Of a stretch of 64,000 nt of DNA, positions 28,102 to 37,383 are shown piece after piece. Source of the stretch: Kangiella shandongensis (GTDB lineage: Bacteria; Pseudomonadota; Gammaproteobacteria; Enterobacterales; Kangiellaceae). How positions within the stretch are numbered: position 1 is the first letter of the stretch; every line of letters begins with the position of its first letter. The notes under the pieces are model-generated. The model was not told where the DNA came from, searched no databases, and saw only the letters and a program-made list of their open reading frames with translations. Location of the stretch: contig NZ_JACNML010000010.1 in assembly GCF_020005365.1 (NCBI RefSeq), forward strand, positions 1-64,000, given 5' to 3'. The translations under genes and the position numbers were made by a program.

Positions 28102-29010
28102 CTAGTTCGACTGCTCTTCATCTCCATGAGAAAGACTGTAAACGTAAGCCGCCACTAAGTGGATCTTATGTTTACCCAAGATTTTATCGTGCGGTGGCAT
28201 ATTGGCGTTAACACCGTTACGAATTGTATTTTTAATCATACTGATAGAGCCGCCGTGTAACCAGACGTCATCTTTTAAGTTCGGAGCCCCCATCGCTGGA
28301 TTGCCGCTTAAGTCTTCTGCATGACATGCTTTACAGTAAGTCTGGTAAGTAGTTCTACCTTCCTCGACCAATTCTTCGCGGTAGGTCCGCTCAACTTCAT
28401 TTTCACTCAGAACATAGTGAAGAACCGCCGATAATTTTTCTTCACCAAGGGTCTCACCCCACGGCGGCATGGCACCCTGACGACCTTCAGTAATCGAGTA
28501 AACGATGTCATCTGGAGTGCCTCCATAAATCCACTCATCATCAGTTAAATTTGGGAAACCAATGCCACCACGACCATCCGCACCATGACAGCCGAAACAG
28601 GTGTTGGCAAAAATAGACTGCCCCATATCAAGTGCTTCCGGTTCGTTCTGTAAATCCTCAATACTCATCGCAGAGTACTGTTCAAAAAGAGGTAAATATT
28701 TTTCATCCGCAGTCGCGACTTCCTCTTCGTATTGCTTAGTTTGAGTCCAGCCCAAAACACCTTCAAACTTACCCAGGCCGGGATACAGGATCAAATAGAT
28801 CACAGAGAAAATAATGGTGATATAAAACATCCATAACCACCAACGCGGTAATGGGTTATCATACTCTTCAATGCCATCATATACGTGACCGGTTGTTTCA
28901 TTCTCTTCCGCGCCAGATTTTTTTCGGCGAGTAAAGAAAAGTAATGCTGCACAACCAATAATATTGATCGCGATAATTGCTATTATGTAGCCACTCCAAA
29001 AATCACTCAT
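28102..29010 (-). CDS. ccoP: cbb3 oxidase di-heme cytochrome c subunit III
   Basis: CcoP carries two covalent hemes c. The 302-residue protein has N-terminal membrane segments at about 6-26 and 57-77, and heme motifs CFGCH at 138-142 and CKACH at 226-230. Distal Met candidates lie in GAMPPWG and NANMPPHD. The N-terminus overlaps ccoQ by 8 bases. It receives electrons from soluble cytochromes and feeds CcoO/CcoN. Confidence 0.97.
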   Translation of the reverse strand: MSDFWSGYIIAIIAINIIGCAALLFFTRRKKSGAEENETTGHVYDGIEEYDNPLPRWWLWMFYITIIFSVIYLILYPGLGKFEGVLGWTQTKQYEEEVATADEKYLPLFEQYSAMSIEDLQNEPEALDMGQSIFANTCFGCHGADGRGGIGFPNLTDDEWIYGGTPDDIVYSITEGRQGAMPPWGETLGEEKLSAVLHYVLSENEVERTYREELVEEGRTTYQTYCKACHAEDLSGNPAMGAPNLKDDVWLHGGSISMIKNTIRNGVNANMPPHDKILGKHKIHLVAAYVYSLSHGDEEQSN

Positions 29011-29176
29011 CGCGGTTTACCTCTTTATTCTTTGCTGAAACGCCCCCATCCAAAGCCATTTTGGCGGCTTCCTCATATTGTGATTTGCGCTTCTTAGAAA
29101 AGACCCAAAAACAAAGCCCAACAAACAGAATCAATAGCACGACAGTTAATATGCCTCGAATTAAATTAATATCCAT
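29003..29176 (-). CDS. ccoQ: cbb3 oxidase small subunit CcoQ
   Basis: This 57-residue protein has one membrane segment (IRGILTVVLLILFVGLCFWVF) followed by the basic stretch SKKRKSQYEEAAKMAL, the usual FixQ/CcoQ pattern. The ATG at 29176 is 2 bases past the ccoO stop, and the TGA overlaps the ccoP start by 8 bases. CcoQ stabilises the complex. Position between ccoO and ccoP confirms it. Confidence 0.93.
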   Translation of the reverse strand: MDINLIRGILTVVLLILFVGLCFWVFSKKRKSQYEEAAKMALDGGVSAKNKEVNRDE

Positions 29177-29178
29177 GA

Positions 29179-29826
29179 CTATTGCTCCTCTGCTGCGTTA
29201 GCGGTTCCAGAGTTTGCCGAAGTGTGTTCACGCCCCAGTGACTGCAAGTACTCAATCAAAGCATCCATTTCTGTAACACCCTTAACCTGCTCGGCAGCAC
29301 TGGCAATTTGTTCATCGGTATAAGGTACGCCGAGCGTTTGCATCGCCTTCATCTTCTTTACCGTGTCTTCACCGGTTAGTACGTTTTCGGCCAACCAGGG
29401 AAACGCCGGCATATTCGACTCCGGAACCGGCACTCGTGGATCCATCAGGTGCGTATAATGCCAGTCGTCAGAATAGCGGCCACCGACGCGCGATAAGTCA
29501 GGACCGGTGCGCTTTGAGCCCCAAAGGAAAGGACGCTCGTATACATCTTCACCGGCTACCGAGTAATGACCATAGCGCTCAGTTTCGGCACGGAAAGGAC
29601 GCACCATCTGGGTGTGACAAACGTGGCAACCTTCACGAATATAGATATCACGCCCTTCCAACTCGACAGGCGAATAAGGTTCCAATGTCGCCATAGGCTC
29701 GGTTGTATCCTTTAAGAAGAACAGCGGAACAATCTCTGCCAAACCTCCAAAGCTGATAGCAACCACGATTAGAATTCCCATCAACCCAATGTTCTTTTCT
29801 ACCTTTTCATGTTTCATCGTCATCAA
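29179..29826 (-). CDS. ccoO: cbb3 oxidase mono-heme cytochrome c subunit II
   Basis: The 215-residue protein has an N-terminal membrane anchor (about 13-38, [25 protein letters not shown]) and the heme motif CHVCH at 67-71, followed by [22 protein letters not shown] and [24 protein letters not shown], all typical of CcoO/FixO. A distal Met lies in [10 protein letters not shown]. Two Met codons near the start (residues 1 and 2) leave the exact start open by one codon. Confidence 0.97.
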   Translation of the reverse strand: MMTMKHEKVEKNIGLMGILIVVAISFGGLAEIVPLFFLKDTTEPMATLEPYSPVELEGRDIYIREGCHVCHTQMVRPFRAETERYGHYSVAGEDVYERPFLWGSKRTGPDLSRVGGRYSDDWHYTHLMDPRVPVPESNMPAFPWLAENVLTGEDTVKKMKAMQTLGVPYTDEQIASAAEQVKGVTEMDALIEYLQSLGREHTSANSGTANAAEEQ

Positions 29827-29829
29827 CTC

Positions 29830-31260
29830 CTAATGTGCTGGCTGTGGGATCTTAGTGTCAGCTTTACCAGGGTTGCTGATGGTCTTAATCACGTTATAAG
29901 CCATCACAAACATGCCCGCTAAGAAGATAAAGCCACCGAGTAAACGAATACCGTAGTATGGATAAGTCGCTTCCAGACTCTGTACAAAGGTATAAGTCAA
30001 AGTGCCGTCAGGGTTTGTCGCTCGCCACATCAAACCTTGTGTGACCCCCGCAATCCACATCGACGCGATATAAAGCACAACGCCAATGGTCGATAACCAG
30101 AAGTGCAGGTTAATCAGACTGATGCTGTACATTTTTGCTTTTCCGAAAACACTTGGAATCATCGCGTACAAAGCACCAATCGATACCATCGCGACCCAGC
30201 CCAGGGCACCAGAGTGGACGTGGCCAATGGTCCAGTCCGTATTGTGGGATAGTGCATTGACGGTCTTAATCGACATCATCGGACCTTCAAAAGTCGACAT
30301 GCCGTAGAACGAGAGCGACACGATCAAGAACTTGATAATCGGGTCCGTTCTTAATTTATGCCAGGCACCTGACAGCGTCATGATGCCGTTGATCATGCCG
30401 CCCCAGGATGGCGCTAACAGAATGATTGAGAACACCATACCCGCAGACTGCGCCCAGTCTGGCAGCGAACTGTAGTGTAAGTGGTGAGGACCCGCCCACA
30501 TGTAAACGGCGATCAATGCCCAAAAATGCACAATAGATAAACGATAAGAATATACCGGACGCTCAGCCTGCTTCGGCACAAAGTAATACATGATGCCGAG
30601 GAAACCCGCTGTCAAATAGAAGCCAACCGCGTTATGACCGTACCACCACTGAACCATGGCGTCGATAGCACCGGCGTAGGCGGAGTAGGACTTAAAGGAC
30701 GTCCAGTCTATCGGTAAGGCTGCGCTATTGACCACGTGTAGAATAGCGATGGTGATAATAAAGGCGCCGAAAAACCAGTTAGCCACATAGATATGCGACA
30801 CCTTGCGCTTGATGATGGTACCGAAGAACACAATAGCGTATGCAATCCAGACAATGGCGATGAGGATATCAATCGGCCACTCCAGTTCGGCATACTCTTT
30901 GGTCGAGGTTAACCCCATGGGTAAGGTAATGACCGCCGCAACAATCACGGCCTGCCAGCCCCAGAAAACAAAGGCCGCCAGTTTATCGCTGATAAGCCTG
31001 GCGTAACTGGTACGCTGCACACAGTAAAAGGAGGTTCCCATCAAGACACAGCCACCAAATGCAAAAATCACGGCATTGGTATGCAGTGGACGCAATCGAC
31101 CAAAGCTAAGCCAGGCTGTATCAAAATTCAGAGCCGGAAACATTAATTGCGCCGCAATCCACACCCCGATCGCCATGCCGACGATACCCCAAACTACGGA
31201 CATAACAGCAAATTGCCTGATGACCTTGTAGTTGTAGTTGTGTTCTTTTAATTCACTCAT
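29830..31260 (-). CDS. ccoN: cbb3 oxidase catalytic subunit I
   Basis: CcoN is the heme-copper subunit with 12 membrane helices, low-spin heme b and the heme b3-CuB oxygen site. Expected His residues are seen in [64 protein letters not shown] and [15 protein letters not shown] chose ATG at 31260 ([14 protein letters not shown]), preceded by AAGGTGAGG, rather than the GTG three codons upstream. This gives 476 residues. A perfect FNR box lies upstream, and the gene heads ccoNOQP. Confidence 0.97.
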   Translation of the reverse strand: MSELKEHNYNYKVIRQFAVMSVVWGIVGMAIGVWIAAQLMFPALNFDTAWLSFGRLRPLHTNAVIFAFGGCVLMGTSFYCVQRTSYARLISDKLAAFVFWGWQAVIVAAVITLPMGLTSTKEYAELEWPIDILIAIVWIAYAIVFFGTIIKRKVSHIYVANWFFGAFIITIAILHVVNSAALPIDWTSFKSYSAYAGAIDAMVQWWYGHNAVGFYLTAGFLGIMYYFVPKQAERPVYSYRLSIVHFWALIAVYMWAGPHHLHYSSLPDWAQSAGMVFSIILLAPSWGGMINGIMTLSGAWHKLRTDPIIKFLIVSLSFYGMSTFEGPMMSIKTVNALSHNTDWTIGHVHSGALGWVAMVSIGALYAMIPSVFGKAKMYSISLINLHFWLSTIGVVLYIASMWIAGVTQGLMWRATNPDGTLTYTFVQSLEATYPYYGIRLLGGFIFLAGMFVMAYNVIKTISNPGKADTKIPQPAH

Positions 31261-31338
31261 TGACCTCACCTTAGATAAGAGACTTAAAACACTCGTATTT
31301 TTATACAGTGCATCTTAAGTAAGCCCCGCTCTTATCAC

Positions 31339-31352
31339 TTGATCTGGATCAA
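31339..31352 (-). promoter_or_regulatory. FNR box of the ccoN promoter
   Basis: TTGATCTGGATCAA matches TTGAT-N4-ATCAA perfectly and is identical to the hemN box. On the minus strand a TAAGAT -10-like element begins about 22 bases after the box, class II spacing. The remainder of 31270-31525 is AT-rich and shows no gene. Confidence 0.87.
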
Positions 31353-31525
31353 TCTTTTTAGCGATAAATGGCTATCCACAGCGAAAACTTTTACCTTGTG
31401 AAAAATGCACTATAAAACAACCACTTACAAGAAAAGCTGGATTTATCACAAGTCCGCTTTAACTTATAAATTCTAATCCGTCCAAAATCATCATACATGG
31501 CGTTGATTATTTTTTCATCAGCTCT

Positions 31526-32833
31526 TTAGGTTAAAGCTTTTAAACGAGTCTCAATTTCACTTAACTGTAAATTGCCACAAGCTCCCGGTGACTGTCGTTG
31601 CTCGATGGACGCCTTCGCCTTACGCTGCTCCAGCTCACCATAATTACTTTTTATGTGACGATAGGCATCGCGAAAAGCCATCCTCTCCTCAATAACCAGC
31701 TCCACGGCTTTATCGGTTGCAAACATTGCAGCCTCGACCGCCTGTTCGCTCTGCTGCAGATTGATGGTTAATGACTGCAGCAAAGCGGGTACCAAGGATA
31801 AACATTGCAACGAGGAGGAAGTTCCTTTCAATAAAGCTTCCTTAGTATTTTGCAGATCACGTTGATAACCACCGGGCAGCGATAACAAAGACTCCAGCTC
31901 GTTGTAACACCCCACTAACTTGGCATATTCCGCCCGCATTAACTCAACCGCATCAGGGTTGTGTTTATTGGGCATAATGGATGAGCCGGTACTGAAGTCA
32001 TCCCCAACCTCGACAAAATTATATTCTGCGGTTGAGAATAAGCTCAGGTCCCAGGCCATACGGCGCAAATCCAATAACGCATTTTTAAAACACCCCAGCA
32101 CCTGTAGCTCAATCTTGCCACGACTGTTCTGCACGTACATCGGATTAATCTGCTGACGGTTAAAACCCAAAGCCCGGGTCGTATGCTCTCTGTCCAGTTC
32201 CAGATTCACCCCATAGCCAGCTGCAGTGCCCAGTGGGTTACTGTTGATTAATTCAAACGTCTGCGCGGCAGCCATGGCGTTATCACAGAAAGCCTCGGCA
32301 AACGAGGCAAACCACAATCCCCAGCTGGAAACGACGGCACGTTGTAAATGGGTATAGCCTGGCAGAACATCGAACTCATGTTTTTTGGCCAGCTCTAAAC
32401 AAGTGCTGGCGATGTCCAGGCAACTTATCTTCAACTGCTTTAATGACTCGCGACAATATAGTCTTGTGGCGACAGAAACCTGATCATTCCGACTACGGCC
32501 TGTGTGAATTTTCTTTCCTACTTCCCCCAACTGCTCAGTCAAATACCACTCAATCGCTGAGTGCCCATCCTCAAACCGCGTATCGAGAACAAACACTCCC
32601 TGCTCAAAATCATCACTTAACTGCTGTAGACAGTTTATAATCTGTTGCAACTCATCCTTCTCTAAAACACCTATATGGTGCAACCCTTCCGCATGGGCTT
32701 TACTGGCCTGTATATCGAATAGCAAAATTTGTTGATCGAGAATAACGTCACGACCGGACATAAACTGATTAATTTTTGATTGTAAATCAGATGTGTTTTG
32801 TTGAGACTTTTTACTCCAAAGAGGCTGTGTCAT
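31526..32833 (-). CDS. argH: Argininosuccinate lyase
   Basis: ArgH splits argininosuccinate to arginine and fumarate. The protein of 435 residues has the family stretches LPGYTHLQRAVVSSWGLWF, the signature GSSIMPNKHNPDAVELMRAEYAK with the mobile catalytic Ser loop, and GRSRNDQVSVATRLYCRE. ATG at 32833 (MTQPLW) is preferred over the GTG at 32842, as AGGTGGG sits just upstream. It is the last gene of the arginine operon. No terminator hairpin is obvious after it. Confidence 0.95.
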   Translation of the reverse strand: MTQPLWSKKSQQNTSDLQSKINQFMSGRDVILDQQILLFDIQASKAHAEGLHHIGVLEKDELQQIINCLQQLSDDFEQGVFVLDTRFEDGHSAIEWYLTEQLGEVGKKIHTGRSRNDQVSVATRLYCRESLKQLKISCLDIASTCLELAKKHEFDVLPGYTHLQRAVVSSWGLWFASFAEAFCDNAMAAAQTFELINSNPLGTAAGYGVNLELDREHTTRALGFNRQQINPMYVQNSRGKIELQVLGCFKNALLDLRRMAWDLSLFSTAEYNFVEVGDDFSTGSSIMPNKHNPDAVELMRAEYAKLVGCYNELESLLSLPGGYQRDLQNTKEALLKGTSSSLQCLSLVPALLQSLTINLQQSEQAVEAAMFATDKAVELVIEERMAFRDAYRHIKSNYGELEQRKAKASIEQRQSPGACGNLQLSEIETRLKALT

Positions 32834-32842
32834 TTTACCCAC

Positions 32843-33775
32843 CTATTGCAAGTCAATGCCTGCCAGCAGAGGAAGCTGGAAAGCTAAATTAATGTTTTGT
32901 ATCGCCTGCGTCGCCGCACCCTTGAGTAAATTATCCAAAGAGCAGTTTAAAGCTAAGTGTCGTCCATCTTTTGACAGCTCCCAGCCGCCGACAATGGCGG
33001 AATGTTGGTGCGCTACCTGGCTGATCTGAGGTACATCTTTTTGTACAGCAATCAAATCCTTATCCTGATAAAATTTCTGATATATTTTTTCGACCGCAGT
33101 TAGGTCTAGACGCGCCTTCAGCGGTATATGACTGGTCAGGCTGATCCCACGAAAAAAACCGGCGACATGAGGAGAAAACTTGATGCCCGTATCCAAGTGT
33201 CTCGACACCTCTTGCTCATGCAGATGCTCAGCGAGTTTGTACGGCATAATATTATTGACCAACAGTAACGGATTATTCTTATCCGAAGGTGTGGTACCGG
33301 CCCCGCTATAACCAGAGATACCAAAGCAACTGATCTGTCCATCGATAAGCTCCCTGACAGGAGCAATACTCAGCTGCATTGCCGTAGCATAACAACCTGG
33401 GTTGCTGATGCGTTTTGAAGTTTGATGACCGTATACTTCAGGCAGTCCATAACACCAGTTGTCATCAAACCGATTGTCAGCACTCAAATCGAGCACAACC
33501 GTTTCTGGACAATGCTGCTCAACTGCATCAACAAATTTATGCGACAAACCGTTCGGTAAAGCCAGCACCACCACATCGGGTTTCAGTTCGATCACTTCAT
33601 CAACCGATAACTGCTGATAGGCAAGTGGAAACTTGTGATATCCTTCAATCTTCTGTCCAGCTAACTCCCGTGAACTGGCTGCGGCCAAATCAACCGCAGG
33701 ATGGTTGGATAACATACTGATAAGTTCATGCCCAACATAACCTCTCGCTCCGATTAACACAGCTTTAATTGACAT
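32843..33775 (-). CDS. argC: N-acetyl-gamma-glutamyl-phosphate reductase
   Basis: ArgC reduces N-acetylglutamyl phosphate. It has the Rossmann start AVLIGARGYVGHELISML, the catalytic Cys in ISNPGCYATAMQLSIAP and SGYSGAGTTPSDKNN. ATG at 33775 gives 310 residues and is preferred to the ATG at 33784 because AGAGGA then lies about 8 bases upstream. Either start overlaps the 3' end of the kinase/synthase gene, which points to translational coupling. Confidence 0.95.
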   Translation of the reverse strand: MSIKAVLIGARGYVGHELISMLSNHPAVDLAAASSRELAGQKIEGYHKFPLAYQQLSVDEVIELKPDVVVLALPNGLSHKFVDAVEQHCPETVVLDLSADNRFDDNWCYGLPEVYGHQTSKRISNPGCYATAMQLSIAPVRELIDGQISCFGISGYSGAGTTPSDKNNPLLLVNNIMPYKLAEHLHEQEVSRHLDTGIKFSPHVAGFFRGISLTSHIPLKARLDLTAVEKIYQKFYQDKDLIAVQKDVPQISQVAHQHSAIVGGWELSKDGRHLALNCSLDNLLKGAATQAIQNINLAFQLPLLAGIDLQ

Positions 33776-35096
33776 TACTAGCATCCTCTTCTACCAACGT
33801 TTTACCTCTGCTCGAAGCAGCCTCAACACAAGACTTAATTTCGTCGTAATCAGTAAGCCCTGTCCAATAGACATTCCAGTGACCAGACTTAATAAAGCCA
33901 TCGGCTACCACGGCGTAAAATTTATTAATGGGATTGGTGATATAGGCACGCCAGAATAACTTTTTATGGTTCCTCACCACCTTGTCCCATAAAGCTCGAC
34001 CAACACCCTCACCTTTTGCTTTTTGGCTGACAACAAACTTATCCAGATAAGGGACTTCATCATCACCGGATAACACAATGGCTGCACGATAGCATTCGGT
34101 AACGTAAACTTTATGCAGGTTAAAATCACTGAAATAATTCGGTACCAAAGACCGTCCAAAAGATGATTCAATTAATGCTCTAAGTTTATCCCTATCGATC
34201 AGGCTCCACTTATCTGCAACGATGGCTTTTTCCCCCATATTGACCAGAGTACCGGAGCCTTTATCGGTAAATAATTCTTTTGCTAATAATTGCGGCTTAG
34301 TGATTGAGACTGAAGTTGCCGCAGGTAAAGCCTCTAAAATATCTTTAATCATCTCCAACTTTAATTTCATACCAGAATGAACCCAGCTTCGTTTGATCAA
34401 GTAAGAATAGTTATTAACGATACTGATATTGGGAATAACCTGATTGTCTTGATCTAACACGCCACCCGTTTCTGTTAGGAAAATAATCTTATATGGCTGA
34501 ACCGTTTTAGCCAGACTGAAGGTTGCCACATCGGCATTGAGGTTAACTATCTGCCCTTCTTCGGTTTCACCCAAAGGACTGACGACCGGCACTCGTCCCT
34601 TGCCGACAGCTTTCAGAAGCTGTTCGACAACAACCGACGTGACACTTCCAACAAGACCAAGTTGCTTTTCATCTTGTAGTTCACAATTAAAAACGCCGGA
34701 ATAGAATGACGTCGCATCGACTCCAGTTTCTTTTAAGCGAGAGGTCAGATTATGATTTTCATCGATAAAAACTTCACGCGCGGCTTTTAACACTTTCGGG
34801 GAGGTGACCCGGTGACCATCTACAAAATCTGAATCAATACTATGCTCTTTCAAGTATTGATTTAACTGTGGGCCTGCGCCATGTACCACTATCGGTGTTA
34901 AGCCAACCTGCTTTAAAAAGGATAGTGACGTTACCAGATTATCCATTTCCTCTTTTAGAATTTCCCCACCAACTTTTATGACGGCAAACTTTAATCCTTC
35001 TTCCGAAGAGAACCGTTTCAAATACTTACGGATCTGGGTTTCGCTATCGATGACGCTCAATAATTTATAAACGGTATCTTTGACTTGACTACTCAT
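33765..35096 (-). CDS. argB: Bifunctional N-acetylglutamate kinase / N-acetylglutamate synthase
   Basis: The 443-residue protein joins an acetylglutamate kinase domain (about 30-285: FAVIKVGGEILKEEMD, PIVVHGAGPQLNQYL, VVSPLGETEEGQIVNLNAD) to a C-terminal GNAT domain (about 300-435: YRAAIVLSGDDEVPYLDKFVV and AKGEGVGRALW, the acetyl-CoA loop). This is the NAGS/K fusion known from Xanthomonas and Maricaulis, which does the first two steps and is feedback-inhibited by arginine. It explains why no separate argA is present in the operon. It overlaps both neighbours. Confidence 0.93.
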   Translation of the reverse strand: MSSQVKDTVYKLLSVIDSETQIRKYLKRFSSEEGLKFAVIKVGGEILKEEMDNLVTSLSFLKQVGLTPIVVHGAGPQLNQYLKEHSIDSDFVDGHRVTSPKVLKAAREVFIDENHNLTSRLKETGVDATSFYSGVFNCELQDEKQLGLVGSVTSVVVEQLLKAVGKGRVPVVSPLGETEEGQIVNLNADVATFSLAKTVQPYKIIFLTETGGVLDQDNQVIPNISIVNNYSYLIKRSWVHSGMKLKLEMIKDILEALPAATSVSITKPQLLAKELFTDKGSGTLVNMGEKAIVADKWSLIDRDKLRALIESSFGRSLVPNYFSDFNLHKVYVTECYRAAIVLSGDDEVPYLDKFVVSQKAKGEGVGRALWDKVVRNHKKLFWRAYITNPINKFYAVVADGFIKSGHWNVYWTGLTDYDEIKSCVEAASSRGKTLVEEDASNVN

Positions 35097-36168
35097 GACT
35101 CAATATTCTCCAGTAGTGCCCAAGCACTTGCTCTAGCTCATCGATTGCAACCCACTCATTCGCCGTATGAGCTTGCTCGATAGATCCTGGGCCGAAAACG
35201 ATGACCGGATAATCGGCAGCGGAAAATAACGCCGCCTCCGTCCAGAAGTTAACCGGCGGACTGATATCCAGACCCAGTTTCTTCGCCAGTTTTTCATTTT
35301 TACCCAAGTTGTTATGACTCGGTAAGGATGGCGCATTAAATCCTTCCGTAACCTGTTCAAGGTTAAGACCTGTTGCAGCAACAAGCTCGTGAAGTAATCT
35401 GGAGGTATCGACCTCAGGCAAAGGCCTTAAGCCGAACTTTATATCAGTCTGAGGAGCAATCACATTGGGTTTGATTCCACCCTGCAAGTGACCAATGTTG
35501 AAACAGGTTCCCTGTAAGCAATCGTATGTATCTGCCAACTTATCTTCCGCCCAACGAATCGCTTTGCTCATCCAGCTTGCTGCCTGATGATTAGCATTCT
35601 CTTTTAACGCTCTTGGCTCAGAACTATGGCCGCTTTGCGCCGCAAAGGAGACGCTGGCGGTAACGATACCGCGATGCGCCAATACCGCTTTTGCCTGCGT
35701 CGGTTCGGCAACGATCACCCCCTGGTAATTGTGAGACTGTTTTAAAAACGATTTAATACAAAGGCTGCTGCCATGCTCTTCATCCGATGAAAACAGTACG
35801 GCGTAATCATCCGCCCCAGCTTCGATACAGGCCAACATACAGGCTGCCGCCCCTTTAATGTCGCACGCTCCAAGAGCCACCAGCTTTCCATCACTTTGAT
35901 GTAACGTGAACGGATCGGTTTGCCAGCCATCGGTGACCGGCACTGTATCGATATGATAGTTAAATAAATATTCAGGCTGACCTTTTGTCGCCAGAACATT
36001 GATCGAACCATCGCCATAGTCCGTAACCTTGATATCGGCTCCTGGAAGGCACTCCTGTAAGTATTCAACAATCCCCGAGTCTTTAATTTGTCTCGGGGGG
36101 TTGGTGGTATTAAACGACACCAGACTCTGCAAATGTTTTTTAACTTGTTCAATATTCGGCTTTGTCAT
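35089..36168 (-). CDS. argE: Acetylcitrulline / acetylornithine deacetylase (M20 family)
   Basis: The 359-residue enzyme is an M20 zinc peptidase. It has FNYHIDTVPVTDGW (His-Asp zinc and catalytic pair), GACDIKGAAACMLA, LFSSDEEHGSSLC (Glu residues) and the dimerisation region with VTASVSFAAQSGHSSEPRALKENANHQA. Because the operon encodes an acetylornithine carbamoyltransferase, the likely substrate is N-acetylcitrulline, as for Xanthomonas ArgE'. The substrate is inferred from context. The ATG overlaps the argG stop. Confidence 0.9.
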   Translation of the reverse strand: MTKPNIEQVKKHLQSLVSFNTTNPPRQIKDSGIVEYLQECLPGADIKVTDYGDGSINVLATKGQPEYLFNYHIDTVPVTDGWQTDPFTLHQSDGKLVALGACDIKGAAACMLACIEAGADDYAVLFSSDEEHGSSLCIKSFLKQSHNYQGVIVAEPTQAKAVLAHRGIVTASVSFAAQSGHSSEPRALKENANHQAASWMSKAIRWAEDKLADTYDCLQGTCFNIGHLQGGIKPNVIAPQTDIKFGLRPLPEVDTSRLLHELVAATGLNLEQVTEGFNAPSLPSHNNLGKNEKLAKKLGLDISPPVNFWTEAALFSAADYPVIVFGPGSIEQAHTANEWVAIDELEQVLGHYWRILSHE

Positions 36169-37382
36169 GACACACCTTCCTGCTGATGTACCGAAGCCCA
36201 GGTTGCTGTGCTTTGGCCGAGCAACTTAATAAAGCCACTCGCTTCTTCAATACCCCAGGGCGCTTTCTGCGCATACTCAACATCACTTGATACCAGCATA
36301 GCCGGAGCAGTCACCGCCACAGCTTCCACCTGTCCAGGACTTAGTTTTAGCGTCACCTGGCCCGTCACATTCTGCTGTGATGATGCTAGATAACTGTGCA
36401 AGTCATGAGCTAAAGGATCAAAATAGAACCCCTGATAAACCAGCTCGATCCATTTTTTAGCGACAAGCGGTTTAAAGTGATTTTGCTGCTGGGTAGTCAC
36501 CACTTCCTCTAACGCTTTATGCGCTTTCAGTAACCCAATTAGCGCAGGGGCTTCGAAAACAATCCGTCCTTTTAAGCCGATAATGGTATCGCCAGTGTAA
36601 ATATCCCGGCCGATACCAAAACTCCCTAATTGTTTATTTAATGTTTGCATTAGGGTTACGCCGGGCATGATTTCTTCATTAATACTGACTAACTCGCCCT
36701 GCTTAAATTCCAAGGTGATTTTTTCTGATGCTTTATTGATTGACTCAGTGGGCTGAGTTAACACATAAGTATCATTCTTTGGCTCCTGCCATTTATCGAT
36801 CTCACCACCAGAAATGGTGACACCCAATAAGTTTTCATTAATGCTATAACTCTTATGCACGACAGAGACTTCATGTCCTTTCTGGCTTAAATAATCGATC
36901 TCGTATTGCCGGACATCGGTAATGTCTTTCTGAATATCCCGAATCGGTGAAAGGATGGTGTAATCACCCAATGCCTTAATCGACAGATCAAAACGCACCT
37001 GATCGTTGCCCATACCGGTACAACCATGTGCCACAAACTTTGTGCCCAGTTTTTGACACAGCTGCACAGCTTCCTGAGCAATTAAATAACGATCAGCGCA
37101 TAGCACTGGATACTGATCCTGATACATCGAATTACCCCAGACCAGAGGTTTGATAATGGTTTGCCACAGGGCTTTCTGGGCATCGATAGTCCAGTGCTTT
37201 TCTGCTCCGAGAGAAAGTGCCGTTTGCTCAATCTGCTCGACCTGCTTATGAGGAACGCCGCCGGTATTCACAAAAAGCGTATGAACCTCAAAGCCTTTAT
37301 CAATCAGGTACGGCACACAGAAGCTGGTATCCAGGCCACCGGAAAATGCTAAAACTACTTTATCTTTATTCACAACAGTCAC
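36165..37382 (-). CDS. argG: Argininosuccinate synthase
   Basis: ArgG joins citrulline and aspartate with ATP. The 405-residue protein has KVVLAFSGGLDTSFCVPYL (P-loop of the PP-ATPase fold) and VAHGCTGMGNDQVRFDLSI. The sequence belongs to the group found with Xanthomonas-type arginine operons rather than the enteric ArgG. It begins 1 base after the carbamoyltransferase stop and overlaps the deacetylase gene by 4 bases. Confidence 0.95.
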   Translation of the reverse strand: MTVVNKDKVVLAFSGGLDTSFCVPYLIDKGFEVHTLFVNTGGVPHKQVEQIEQTALSLGAEKHWTIDAQKALWQTIIKPLVWGNSMYQDQYPVLCADRYLIAQEAVQLCQKLGTKFVAHGCTGMGNDQVRFDLSIKALGDYTILSPIRDIQKDITDVRQYEIDYLSQKGHEVSVVHKSYSINENLLGVTISGGEIDKWQEPKNDTYVLTQPTESINKASEKITLEFKQGELVSINEEIMPGVTLMQTLNKQLGSFGIGRDIYTGDTIIGLKGRIVFEAPALIGLLKAHKALEEVVTTQQQNHFKPLVAKKWIELVYQGFYFDPLAHDLHSYLASSQQNVTGQVTLKLSPGQVEAVAVTAPAMLVSSDVEYAQKAPWGIEEASGFIKLLGQSTATWASVHQQEGVS

Positions 37383-37383
37383 C

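Noticed and set aside
22805-31352. More FNR boxes before ccoG, ccoI or fnr
   Set aside because: No other TTGAT-N4-ATCAA was found; the short gaps suggest these genes rely on upstream promoters.
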